In this document: one piece after another, positions 12,346 to 25,800 of the stretch
Layout of the letters: every line of letters starts with the position of its first letter
Position numbering within the stretch: the stretch's first letter is position 1
NCBI GenBank assembly: GCA_051453625.1
Contig: JBOZIK010000001.1
Coordinates: forward strand, 287,360,894-287,424,893
Direction: 5' to 3'
Origin: Welwitschia mirabilis
Taxonomy: Eukaryota; Gnetophyta; Gnetopsida; Welwitschiales
DNA length: 64,000 bases
Position numbers and translations under genes: made by a program
The notes under the pieces: model-generated
Databases searched by the model: none
Told to the model about the DNA's origin: nothing
The model's input: the letters and a program-made list of their open reading frames with translations, nothing else

Positions 12346-12842
12346 TAGAATTTAGTTAAATGGTAATAAATATTTTTTAAAAAACCTAAAAGAAATCTCA
12401 ATTCTAATTTAAGTACGAAAAAATTAAAATTAAAAAAATAATACTTCTATTATTGATTAATAGTAGTGCAACAAACTTATTTTAAAATGATTACAAGGAG
12501 AACTTACTCTAATAGATCCGTGATAAATTATAGAGCAACATTCAACGATGTTTTTATAATAGAAATATAATAAGTTAGATGTAATATTTCATCAGTACAT
12601 GACATAAAACAAATCTTCTTATAATAATAAGCAATAAAACATGGTTTATATTATGTTATGACATAAAAAATAATTTCTATGCAATTTCTTATAACTAAAT
12701 AAATGTTTAAATAAAAACATAGATTTATAGAGAAATAAGAATTAATTCCAAGGAATTAAATTCAAAACCAAAAAGAGATCTCAAAAAATTAAAGTTATGG
12801 AAATATAAATATAAGAAAAAGGTCCTAAAATTAAAAAATAAA
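12346..12842. other. AT-rich sequence, no gene; contig end
   Basis: Very A-rich with no feature. The last 109 bases (12734-12842) reappear at 13332-13440 after the gap, as expected of overlapping contig ends. Confidence 0.6.
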
Positions 12843-13331
12843 NNNNNNNNNNNNNNNNNNNNNNNNNNNNNNNNNNNNNNNNNNNNNNNNNNNNNNNNNN
12901 NNNNNNNNNNNNNNNNNNNNNNNNNNNNNNNNNNNNNNNNNNNNNNNNNNNNNNNNNNNNNNNNNNNNNNNNNNNNNNNNNNNNNNNNNNNNNNNNNNNN
13001 NNNNNNNNNNNNNNNNNNNNNNNNNNNNNNNNNNNNNNNNNNNNNNNNNNNNNNNNNNNNNNNNNNNNNNNNNNNNNNNNNNNNNNNNNNNNNNNNNNNN
13101 NNNNNNNNNNNNNNNNNNNNNNNNNNNNNNNNNNNNNNNNNNNNNNNNNNNNNNNNNNNNNNNNNNNNNNNNNNNNNNNNNNNNNNNNNNNNNNNNNNNN
13201 NNNNNNNNNNNNNNNNNNNNNNNNNNNNNNNNNNNNNNNNNNNNNNNNNNNNNNNNNNNNNNNNNNNNNNNNNNNNNNNNNNNNNNNNNNNNNNNNNNNN
13301 NNNNNNNNNNNNNNNNNNNNNNNNNNNNNNN
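12843..13331. other. assembly gap, 489 N, flanked by repeated sequence
   Basis: The left flank ends, and the right flank begins, with the same 109-base sequence with a few differences. The stated gap length is therefore doubtful. Confidence 0.95.
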
Positions 13332-13441
13332 AACAAGAATTAATTTCAAAAAATTAAATTCAAAACCAAAAAAGAGATCTTAAAAAATTAAAATTATGGA
13401 AATATAAATATAAAAAAAAGGTCCTAAAATTAAAAAAGAAA

Positions 13442-15149
13442 AGTGTGCTCTATTTAAATAAATTTCAATAAAAAAAGAACAAACCTATTTGATAAATTAA
13501 TGCATATCAGAGAAAGAGTACTATTATTAATATTAAAAATTGATGCTTCCCAATTTATTTTAATACTTTAAATTACTAATGCTTTCTTGTAAATTACTCT
13601 AAAAAGTGATAGTAATTAAATTTTATTAAATCCCATTTCAAATTGTCTTATTGTATATGTGAAGCCTTTAGATGTGAACCTAAGATAATAGAATCTAGAA
13701 TTACAAATTACCTATGTTCAATCACTTTTTGTATCTTAACAAATGGAAAATAAATCATCTATCATTATTATAAGTCAAGAAATGCAAGTAAATAAAACAA
13801 CATTAATTATCCAACTCATAAAAAGAAAAAGAGTTGATTTGAGTTCTATATGACTAATAAGCTATAATTTTATTAGTAGTATACTAGAGAATAATTTTTT
13901 GATAATTAATGCCCTAATGAGGATATGAATAAAAATAATATCACAGAATAAAGAGACATTCAATTATATTAGAAACTAAATTATGTATTAAACTAGTTAC
14001 AAGCTAGATGATTAACAATAACTAAAACTAAATTCAAATTAGGGAATGAAAAATTTACTTTCTATTTCACTATCTATTCTAGAAAACCTTACAATTAAAG
14101 ATAACTAAGCTATAAAAATAAAAATAATACAAGAAATAAAGGAAACCTAGATTAGCAACTTTTAATTAGCATTTCTATAAGGAAGCCTCAAATGGATCAC
14201 CTATCATAGAACAAAATTAAAGATGCAATAAGATGATTCTAAAACCAATATTTTATTATAAAGAAAACTGAATTATAATAGAGTAGAAATGTCTTCAAGT
14301 TAATTTTTATCTAATCTAATCCCTTTTTCAAAGGGAGAAGAATACATTTATATTTGATTTTAAAAGGTAAGTTGGACATAACTACAAATCACTATACTTA
14401 AAGAGGATTAACTTGGTACTAGTTTTTTGTTGTGATGCTTTGTCATCTTTCTAAAGTTACCTATTACATGGCCCATTACTTATTGATATGACATGATAAG
14501 TCTATACTCATTATTGTCAACTTAATGGTCAATGGTTAAAACCTATTATTAAGAAATAGAAATACTCTACTTTATAACTTATTCATTAATCTACTCCTAT
14601 CACAATGATAATAATGCTAACTAATCCAATGTACTTATCTATCATAAAGTGATAAGACTTATTTGTTGTTGAGTGATATTAATTGATAACAATCCTTTTT
14701 TCTCATAATATGCTTTTAGAACATCTAGAGTTATCACTATATGATAATAGTTCTCGCTTATCTATCATTGCATGATAAATCTACAAATTCCAAAGACATA
14801 TCAAATCTTATCATAGATCTATTACATAACAATATGCCTAGCGATAATATAAACAGTTTTTTTCCTATAAAAAACTGAGTTTTAGTGCATTTACTTGACG
14901 AAATTCATTTTAGATCAATACTTAAAAAATCTTTTAAAGAAATAAGGATTAAATCCATTTAATTATCCATTAAAACATACAAAAAATAAATAATTTTAAT
15001 GTTATATTAATCACCACATCCATATTCTGCATATATGTTCAATAGGATTTTTTATATGGAATATGTAAAGAATTAATATCTAATGTTCTATTCTCTAATA
15101 AAAATATAAGGATATCTAAATTTAATATACACATTAAAAAGTCAAATCT
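13442..15149. other. AT-rich sequence, no gene; palindromic motifs
   Basis: No coding signal. Holds the cluster of TATCA/TGATA inverted repeats at 14484-14777. Confidence 0.6.
14484..14777. repeat. cluster of short inverted repeats TATCAYnnnnnTGATA
   Basis: Members: TATCACAATGATA (14598-14610), TATCATAAAGTGATA (14640-14654), TATCACTATATGATA (14732-14746), TATCATTGCATGATA (14763-14777), and a weaker TGATATGACATGATA (14484-14498). The arms are constant and the loop varies. Possibly remains of a satellite or subrepeat array in a dead element. Confidence 0.65.
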
Positions 15150-15613
15150 NNNNNNNNNNNNNNNNNNNNNNNNNNNNNNNNNNNNNNNNNNNNNNNNNNN
15201 NNNNNNNNNNNNNNNNNNNNNNNNNNNNNNNNNNNNNNNNNNNNNNNNNNNNNNNNNNNNNNNNNNNNNNNNNNNNNNNNNNNNNNNNNNNNNNNNNNNN
15301 NNNNNNNNNNNNNNNNNNNNNNNNNNNNNNNNNNNNNNNNNNNNNNNNNNNNNNNNNNNNNNNNNNNNNNNNNNNNNNNNNNNNNNNNNNNNNNNNNNNN
15401 NNNNNNNNNNNNNNNNNNNNNNNNNNNNNNNNNNNNNNNNNNNNNNNNNNNNNNNNNNNNNNNNNNNNNNNNNNNNNNNNNNNNNNNNNNNNNNNNNNNN
15501 NNNNNNNNNNNNNNNNNNNNNNNNNNNNNNNNNNNNNNNNNNNNNNNNNNNNNNNNNNNNNNNNNNNNNNNNNNNNNNNNNNNNNNNNNNNNNNNNNNNN
15601 NNNNNNNNNNNNN
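15150..15613. other. assembly gap, 464 N
   Basis: Unknown sequence. No repeated flank seen here. Confidence 1.
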
Positions 15614-16771
15614 TTTAGAAGAATTCCTTTCCTTTGTTAAAATCTTTTTTGATGTTAGTAATGGATCTAAAATATTGATGCAACTAAAAAATGATACTAC
15701 ATTACATGATGATGTACATATTGGAAAATAGATGAAATATTAGGATGTTTAGTTCAAAATGTTACTTAAGATAAGTGATTAAAATCTAAATTCATTTAAG
15801 CTTATCAAGATACTTAACTCATCATCCTATTTTATTTATTTTATTTTTCAATAGAATAAAACCTCTTTTGAAAAAAATACATTTAATTAGAAACCATACC
15901 TAAGTGATAACACTACGAATGATAAATTTTAATGGTTTGGATTAGATACATGAATCTAGGTATAAGATATAATTTACTTTTATGATTAGTCTTGAAATTA
16001 TATGGATAATTACTAGCTACAGGTTCAATAGAATGTTTGAGATAAAACCTTAGATCAAAAAGAAATTTCCTCACTTTAAAACTTAGAATTATAACCTATT
16101 TTCTTAAATTTAAATTGATCTTCTATAATTTTAATTTCTAATACAAAGTCAAGTCTTATCAATAGTAACATATGAAGAAACACAAATTCAAAATTAATAC
16201 TTGATTGAAATTACCACAAATCTCAATGATTTATTCTTACAAATTAATCAAGATTTAATCTTTTAACCATAAAAACAAAGCTAAAACCTTGAATTACATA
16301 TTAAAGCCATTTATTTCAAAATTAAACTCTCATCATAAAAAAACTATTCTAGACTTCCTTAAGCCTTTTCTAATGAATTTAACTAGTGACACCCTTAAAA
16401 CCGTAGTTTTGTTCCCTCTTTACGCTAAAATATTAAGACAAAGAACCAATAATTTTTGAAAGTATAAAGATTCCATAGTAGATGAATCATTTAGAAATTT
16501 TCTATAATATATGCCATTGCATATGTAAAAAGGATTAAAAAAGGAGGATAACGATATCTTTTGAAATAACATAAAAATACATACTACTGAAATTAAGTAA
16601 AATAAGTCTATATTAATGTGTTTTTACTATAAAGAGATTTAGAAGGATTCGAAAAGAAAGATAAAGATTCTTATATTTTATTTAGCAAGGTAAGATGAAT
16701 CAATATTTCTATAACTTCTTATTTTATTTCTAAATTATTAGATCTCCAAAATCTATATTTTTCATCTATTT
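15614..16771. other. AT-rich sequence, no gene; overlaps next contig
   Basis: From 15833 to the gap this matches 16872-17811 almost base for base, with scattered substitutions and small indels. No coding signal. Confidence 0.8.
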
Positions 16772-16871
16772 NNNNNNNNNNNNNNNNNNNNNNNNNNNNN
16801 NNNNNNNNNNNNNNNNNNNNNNNNNNNNNNNNNNNNNNNNNNNNNNNNNNNNNNNNNNNNNNNNNNNNNNN

Positions 16872-18739
16872 TTATTTTATTTTTCAATAGAATAAAACCT
16901 CTTTTGAAAAAAATACATTTAATTAGAAACCATACCTAAGTGATAACATTACAAATGATAAATTTTAATGGTTTGAATTAGATACATGAATCTAGGTATA
17001 AGATATAATTTACTTTTATGATTAGTCATGAAATTATATGGATAATTACTAGCTACAAGTTCAATAGAATGTTTGAGATAAAACCTTAGATCAAAAAGAA
17101 ATTTCCTCACTTTAAAACTTAGAATTCTAACATATTTTCTTAAATTTAAATTGATCTTCTATAATTTTAATTTCTAATACAAAGTCAAGTCTTATCAAGA
17201 GTAACATATGAAGAAACACAAATTCAAAATTAATACTTAATTCAAATTATCACAAATCTCAATGATTTATTCTTATAAATTAATCAAGGATCAAGATTTA
17301 ATCTTTTAACCATAAAAACAAAGCTAAAACCTTGAATTACATATTAAAGTCATTTCTTTCAAAATTAAACTCTCATCATAAAAAAACTATTCTAGACTTC
17401 ATTAAGCCTTTTCTAATGAATTTAACTAGTGACACCCTTAAAACCATAGTTTTGTTCCCTCTTTATGCTAAAATATTAAGACAAATAACCAAGAATTTTT
17501 GAAAGTATAGAGATTTCATAGTGGATGAATCATTTAGAAATTTTCTATAATATATGCCACTGTGTATGTAAAAAAGATTTAAAAAGGAGGATAATAGTAT
17601 CTTTTGAAATAATATGAAAATACATACTACTGAAATGAAGTGAAATAACTCTATATTAATGTGTTTTTGCTATAAAGAGATTTAGAAGGATTATAAAAGT
17701 ATGATAAAGATTCTTATATTTTATTTAGTAAGGTAACATGAATCAATATTTCTATAACTTCTTATTTTATTTCTAAATTATTAGATCTCCAAAATCTATA
17801 TTTTTCATCTATTTACTTCATAAGAAGATCAACATTCAATGTGCTATTCCCATGTTACAAATGTCCATTCTCATTTCCTTACTTTTATATCCATAATTTA
17901 GAATGTAAATATGTTTGAATTTTATAAATTCCTCATTCATGTATTAAAATAAGCCTAAAAAACTCCCAAAATATCCCTTTTTTAACCCTTATTAGTGATA
18001 CACTTGTTATATAAATGATAGCAAATCTATTCATGTGTATGGGTGGTATGATAAAGCCATTCACTTCATAATAGATAAGAAAATCATTAGAGTCGAGATG
18101 CATGATCAATTAAATTAGTCATTGAAGAGACACATTGGTTCTTTAGGAGATTAAAAGGAGTAAGAAGAAGAATAAAAACCACCACTATCACTTCCTTTAT
18201 AGGGCTAAGAACTTCAACTTCTACTTCATTTTAAAAGGAAAGGGAAGTCATTTAAATAGTTCTAGTAAGGTAAAAATTTTAGATCTAAAGGATTTGAAGT
18301 ATAAATAAGTGAAATAATAGAGAAATAATGCTAGAATTAATGAGCTATAAATGAGCCTTGCCACTAGAGAGGATAGGATATCTCCTCATAAGAAGTCCTT
18401 TTTTGTTTGATTTGTAATATTCTATTGTTTTGCATTTTTTTGACTTATTTCTATATTCTTTCTTAACTATAAGACATGTAATGGATTTAAGATTAATTAA
18501 TAGAATTATATGTGTTTTTTTGTTTTTAAAATAACTTTCAGAAAAATTTCTTACTTTCCAAATTAAATTAAACATTTAAGAGAATGCCTAGATTTTGTTG
18601 GAGCAGGGTTGAAATCAATATAATTTTTAAACTTAGTTGACTTGTGCAAAAAATCATGAATTTTATTTACTTAAAAGTTCTAAAAATGTGGAAAAGAATT
18701 ATGAATAAGATGGGATTTTCAAAGATGGATTTTTTTTTA
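16872..18739. other. AT-rich sequence, no gene; first 940 bases repeat the left contig end
   Basis: 16872-17811 duplicates 15833-16771 across a 100-N gap. The remainder shows no gene. The - strand frame at 18345-18575 has no recognised domain. Confidence 0.75.
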
Positions 18740-19950
18740 TTTTGTAATTTTATTACTCAAAATGAATTTTCCTTATATGTGAAATATATATGAATGTTGA
18801 TAAAGAATTTAAAGCTTATTTTATGATTAATTTAAATCATGAATATGGTACTTTGAAACATTTACACTATTAAGTATCCTTTATGGCTTCACATTGCTTA
18901 ATGTTTGCTAAGGGACTAGTAAATGGCTAGTTAAGAGGTGTATCTACACATGAAAGTTGGTAAGTAAATAATATTTTTTCCTAGGGATATAAATATCATA
19001 TTTATTATTGAAGTATTGCTAACTGTGTTTTATCGCTTAATTTATAAAAATCTTATTATAACATAAGAAATGAACTAACATTGTTATCACTTTTACCAGT
19101 GCCACTAGCTTTCTTAAAGATAATACATCTAAGAAAGAAAGGATATCAAAGTAGAAGATAATTTAATAAATTAACTTTATAGCCTAGAGCTAAGCCAATG
19201 TATAAAGACTAATAACTTTACATCTAAGTTATACTATCCAAGTAGATCTATTGACACCCATATATTAATACCAAGGATGTACCAACATAACCTACAACCT
19301 TAAGAAAGGCTATATAAGCAAGGCCTAACCTAAGGGTAAATCATCATCATGTGCATGGTAGATTCATTTATCATCTAATTGAAACTCTATCATTCTAAAT
19401 CTAGATTGTCCATGACTATGATACGAGTTTATTTCATCATGAGGTTCTAAGCCTTTCTTCTCCATCCTTGCATGTGAGGAAATGATTGATTTATGAGGCA
19501 TCTATCTTATCAAGCCTAAGTATTTATTAGTGATAAAGTGGTATTTGTTATAGTATTTACATATTTGATAAAGAGGATTGTATTTATAATTAAATTTATT
19601 ATTTTATCACATCATTAAAATAATTATGAGTATTGGTTATGCAATATACATTTTACATATTCTTTTATGTTTATTTATTTAATGTATTTTTAGGATTTAA
19701 ATGATTAATATGTTAGTGTTATGACATATTTCATGCTATCCTAACATTTCCTACATTTCATTATAAGATGTTACACATCTAATATCTATATTTTTATGAT
19801 ATTTGAATTTATTACTTATCTGGGGATGTAATTTGGACTTAGTATAATATCTTTGTCTTTGCTTAGGCTTGATTGGTATATTGTTTTATGTATAATCATT
19901 TCTACTTCCTAGGATGAGAAATTTATAATATCTTAATTCTGAGCCATTTT
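18740..19950. repeat. diverged non-coding repeat, copy 1
   Basis: Collinear with 20680-22800. Shared landmarks include CTAAGG(G/A)ACTAG followed by GCTAGTTAAG (18908 and 20876), a CATCATG(A/G)G motif near 19440 and 22294, and a TAAGATGTTACA / TAAGATCTTATA block near 19764 and 22633. Identity is low (perhaps two thirds by eye). No coding domain. Probably old LTR sequence. Confidence 0.55.
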
Positions 19951-20679
19951 CCAAATCCCTTTATATTCAAATTTTTATCTCAAGCCTTTCATAAACCTTA
20001 TGATTTATAAAATATCTTTATAATCCCTAATAGAGAATAAGAATTAGAATTAACTATACTATAATAACATGTTCTAGCTCAATTATTTTAAATTAATAAA
20101 TATATGTTAATAGTCAAAACACATCTTTCAAAGATTGGAGATTATAAAATATGGTTAAGAGGTATAAGGTATAGAAGTATAAAAGCTAGGTTGGTCTCTT
20201 AAAAAATAAGTGGAATCCTTTAGAAGTAATAAAGTGGAGGAGGAATAAGAAAAATAATAATAAAAGCCCTTAAAATAAGGGTCCCCTAATCCCACTAAAT
20301 CCTATGAGGAAAGAGAGGTACTTAACATGAAACTAAGAAATAATTATGGCTAGATTTGATCAACCACAAAGAATTTTCGCTATAAGGAAAGGATACTATC
20401 ATAGAATAAATTCTTCTAGATGCTCTACTTATTTTAAATGTATGTTGTCTCTTTTCACTTATCTTTTCTTCTTCTTTCTTCTTCCTTCTACTTATGTAAT
20501 ACTTTTTCCAAAGTTATATAATGTAAATATGTGTTTTCTCCCTTTAAAATTAAGTTTTAATAAACAATTCGTAACTTTGTTATTATTTTAATATTGAGGA
20601 TAATTCCAAGAATTAGTTGTGGGTGTATAAAAATATTTTTTTCAAATGTATTAATAAATTTTATCTTATTCATATTCTT

Positions 20680-22800
20680 TTTTCCCAAGATTAATAATTT
20701 TCTTTAATTTATAAATTAATAAATTAATTTGATTTACCTTGAATATGAAATATATCTAAATGTAAGTTGAAGGTTTTCAAGCTTTTTTGTTCATTTATTT
20801 TAAATCATGGTTATAATACTTTGAAATATTTTAAAATTTTTAGTTAGTATATAACTTATTTTTTCACATTATTGCTAAGGAACTAGGAAATAGCTAGTTA
20901 AGGGGTGTGTTTACACTTGGATTTTTTTATATTTAACCCCCTAAATTTTAATAAATAATATATTTTAAGGTTATAGACCATGTATTTATTATTGAATAAT
21001 AATTAGCTAAGTTTTATCATTATAATTTTAAAATTTTATTAAAAAGGATTAAGANNNNNNNNNNNNNNNNNNNNNNNNNNNNNNNNNNNNNNNNNNNNNN
21101 NNNNNNNNNNNNNNNNNNNNNNNNNNNNNNNNNNNNNNNNNNNNNNNNNNNNNNACTTATCTTTTTTTCTTCTTTATTCTTCCTTCTACTTATATAATAC
21201 TTTTTCCAAAGTTATGTAATGTAAATATGTATTTTCTCCCTTTAAAATTAAGTTTTAATAAATAATTTGTAACTTTGTTATTATGTTAACATTGAGAATA
21301 ATTCCAAGAATTAGTTATGGATGTACAAAAATATTTTTTTCAAATGTATTATTAAATTTTATCTTAATCATATTCTTTTTTTCTTAGAAACATTTTGGCA
21401 AAGATAAGAATCTAAAAATTACAAATGAAATTAGACTTTCCAAGATTAAGAATTTTCTTTAATTTACAAATTAATAAATTAATTTGATTTACCTTGAATA
21501 TGAAATATATCTAAATGTAAGTTGAAGGTTTTCAAGCTTTTTTATTCATTTATTTTAAATCATGATTATAATACTTTGAAATATTTTGAAATTTTTAGTT
21601 AGTATATAACTTAGTTTTTCACATTATTGTTAAGGAACTAGGAAATATCTACTTAAGGGATGTGTTTACACCTGGATTTTTATATATTTAACCCCCTAAA
21701 TTTTAATAACTAATATATTTTAGGGTTATAGACCATGTATTTATCATTGAATAATAATTAGCTAAGTTTTATCATTATAATTTTAAAATTTTATTAAAAA
21801 GAATTAAGACTTAAAATCTTAATTAGAAGTTAGTTTAAGATTCCTAAGTCTAATAGAAATTTAACAATTCAAGAAGATCGATGCTACCATCTAGATTACT
21901 GATGCTACTAGTATTCTTAAAAGAAATAGATTCCAAAAGATATTGATTGATTAATAGTAATTACATTAACAAATTAACATTATAACATTGACAATGGTTT
22001 ATTTAATAGATAAAGTATCAAATTAAATCTTAAGAAGATTAAGAGTTACATATTTAAATCCTACTACCTAAAGAAATTCATTAATGATCATTTATTATCA
22101 ATATAAACATAACAAGTATGTACTCATAAAATTCATAACTGTTTTTAAGGCTACAAAAGTGATCCTACTACAATGGTTACTGATTGAACCTTATAATTAG
22201 ATTGTATCATTATACCTATAACTCATTCTACATCTAAACATTCTCATTTAGATGTATTTTTACTATTTCTATGATAAGCACTTATCTCATCATGGGATTT
22301 TAATATTTTTTATTATCTCCCTATGTATGAGAAAAGGATTATATCATAAGGTATCTATCTAATTAAGCTTGACTCTTTATTTTATACTAAACTAATATTT
22401 ACTATAGCGTTTTCATCATTAGTGAATGCATTTTACTTTATAATTGGACTTATCTTTTATCCTATCATTAATATAATTATGATTAGTGTTTATGAAATAG
22501 TTTGTTTTAAGTATTTTTTCGTGTTTATCAATTAGATTTATTTCTTCAATATATTATTAGGTTTTAGATAATTCATGTATTATTGTCTATGACCTATTTC
22601 ATATTATCTTAGTTTTTCTTACATTTTATTGTAAGATCTTATATTTCTAAACTTATTGCTTTTATGATATGCATAAGTTGCAATGAATAATTTATTATGT
22701 ATCTATGAATCTATTTTATACTTAATGTAGTATCTTTATCTTATCATGGGCTTTCTTGGTTATTTATATTATGACAATCATTTATCTGTATTAGGAGGAA
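20680..22800. repeat. diverged non-coding repeat, copy 2 (interrupted by a gap)
   Basis: Second copy of the repeat at 18740-19950. It contains a 100-N gap (21055-21154). The sequence before the gap (20457-21054) is repeated after it (21155-21808) with an extra segment of about 56 bases near 21380-21440. This looks like unmerged contig ends carrying an indel difference. The + frame at 20346-20591 lies next to it and has no recognised domain. Confidence 0.55.
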
Positions 22801-25800
22801 AATCACTCTAATAACTTAATCTATTAATAATTTATTTAATATCTTTTATTCGAACTTTAGTTAAACATTTTCCTACACAATGAAAACCTCTAAGAGCTTT
22901 AAAACTCTATTTGTATTTTTTAAGATAGAATGACAATTAAGATTACCTTTATTATAATAGAATGATCTACTTTTATAAATTTAAGACTACTACCTACTAA
23001 CTAATAAGTTAGAAAGAACTCAATATTCATAAATGAGATGAGGAAAAAAAACTATATCATTTGGATCTTACCTACTAAACTAACGTGAATTCTGGGTGGA
23101 TAATTAAGATTATGTCAAATGTTATAATAATGTTAGATAAGATTAAAAAAAGAAGAAATAATAAAGTTAAGTCAATTTTTGTAATATAAAAAGTACAATA
23201 GGGTAAATAAATTATTATACCTTGGTAATTTACTTGTCAACATGGATATAAGCTCTCTTATAAGAAATGTAGGGGCCCTAAACAAAAGCCTTAAAAATGT
23301 AGCTTACAATATAAATATCCTCAAAAAGATGTTGTTATGTGAAAAACTACTTTAAATGAAACTACTCACTTTATTACTACATATCCCATATAAATATGAT
23401 TTACTAGTTGCATTACACATATTATAATCTAGAAGAAAATGTTCTATATAGCATTTATTGCTAGCATTATGAAAAATCTTTATAAAAACTATAATAGTTA
23501 AATATAACTCATTACATACTACAAATAAGTAATTTTCAAAAACTAATAGTTAATATAATGTTAAACTTAATATAATATAATTTTTCTTATCTAAGAAACC
23601 TAATTAGAATGTTAGTAGTTTTTTCAAATTCATACAATTAGTTGAAATAATTACTTAATTTTATATAAGTTAACTAAGTTTTTAAACCCTAATGCAAAGT
23701 TTTTTTTTTTTTTGATATGAGTAATGAGGTATTTTTCTATGCAAATGGTAGACTAATTTTCAATGAAAAGCTTAGTTTCTTTAGTTATATATAAGTTTAT
23801 TACTTTCAACAGTTTTATCAATAATTAGTCCTACTCATGCTTTAGAGGTAGTACTATATTTCAATTAGAAGATGATTAAGCTCTAATTCTCTAATGCATA
23901 GTTCACTTAGACATAGCCAGTGCTCCTAAGCACATAATGTACATTAATGCAAATAATTACATTTATAAATCTTAAGAATAGTATGAATTAGAATATGGCT
24001 TTCAAATACGTTTAAATTTTTTCTTATAGGTAGGACATAATCTTTTAATTTTATTTAAGTATCTCAATATTTAAGTGGCTCAATTTTCATGCACAAAGAT
24101 ATGAATACAAAATAGAACTCTATAAGAGACATTAAGTATAGTATTGGTAATACAAATAAGAATAACAATAATCCTCTACCCTTTATTTTATCCATTGGTA
24201 CTAAATATCTATTAATAATTAAGTTTTCATTCATTTTAAATAATTTAAAATTTCTTGATTATTTTTAACTCAAATTTTTAAACTAAACATTTAATGTATT
24301 TATCTTAAATTAAAGATCTCTAATTATTTTTAAACATAGATTTTCCACTAAGGTAGAATTTAGCCAATTCTAGATCAAAATTTTTGAATGCCTAACTCAA
24401 AACAATCTTATTGTTATTCATATCTACTTCATAACTACTAGTTATTAACATGTTATTAGAATATACTATAATATATGTATATTTTATTCCATTAGATTTT
24501 ATAAATAATATAGCATCTACATTTTGGTAATCACATAATCAGAATCTAATAACATTTAAATAATTAGTGGATTTTATCTACCATGATCTTGATATTTATT
24601 TTAGACAATATAAGGACTTTATTAGTCTACGCACCTTTTATTTCTTATCTTTAAGACCCTTAAATTACATCACATAAATTTATTATTTTAAATATTAATT
24701 TAGAGAGGAAAATGTAATGTCTAATTGGTTTAATTTTCATTCCTTTTATACTATTAAAATAATCATAATTTTTATCTAGTCTACGTTGTTACTAAAGATT
24801 TTATTATAATCTAGATTAAGCCAATTTTTTTAACAAAACAAGGTATTAAAAGTCATAATTTTTCATTATTTTGGAATTATAATGCTACTCTTAGAGGTAT
24901 TTTTATACTTTTTCAAGAGACAAGAGCATTAGATGTCTGATGAGCATAAAATAATGCACTTTGATCTATTTTAAGGTGATTTGTGATGATCATACTTACA
25001 AGGTTGAGATCTAAGGCAAACATATAGAGTATAAAGGATTATTTTAATCCATTATCCCTAGACACAACTCATAGTTTCTTTTCCATTATCATATTTTATC
25101 CACTTGCCAATGAGATGATTTTGNNNNNNNNNNNNNNNNNNNNNNNNNNNNNNNNNNNNNNNNNNNNNNNNNNNNNNNNNNNNNNNNNNNNNNNNNNNNN
25201 NNNNNNNNNNNNNNNNNNNNNNNCATAGTTTTTTTTCCATTATCATATTTTATCCACTCGTCAATGAGATGATTTTAACTCATTCTAAACTAGGTGTATG
25301 ACATTAAATCATATTAGAATGTATTAAAACATTAATACATTAAAAATATTCATTCCAGAAGTTATAATTTAGCTATTTCTAGTTATTTTGAAGTTAAATT
25401 TGATGTTTATATGTAATATGATTATAAGTATTGTAATTAAGCTAAATCACATCTTAGGATTTTTGATAATTACTGTGATAACTTCTTATAGTTCTATAGC
25501 ATCAAGTTTAGTTCACTTTAGGTCTATAGTATCATGAAACCATTTATCATTTATTAACATCAATTACATATTTAAAATCATAAATCTTGGCACCTACCTT
25601 ATTGAAAACCAAACAAAGTGCATCTATATAAATCCTCCCTAATGTTAAACTAAACATTATTACTAATTATATCCTATGAAACTTATTTTATGCTACTTTT
25701 ATACTTTATTTTGCTTTGAAAGGAGTTTCTAACCATATTTCTCCCACTCATTTCTGCTATTTCAAATTGATCACCTCTTTATATCAGCTTTAAAAGTCTT

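Noticed and set aside
14484-14777. CRISPR-like array
   Set aside because: Repeats are short palindromes with variable loops and irregular spacing, in a plant nuclear context. There are no constant 25-40 base repeats.
15833-17811. 940-base tandem duplication as a biological duplication
   Set aside because: The copies sit exactly at the edges of a 100-N gap in dovetail order, so an unmerged contig overlap is the simpler explanation.
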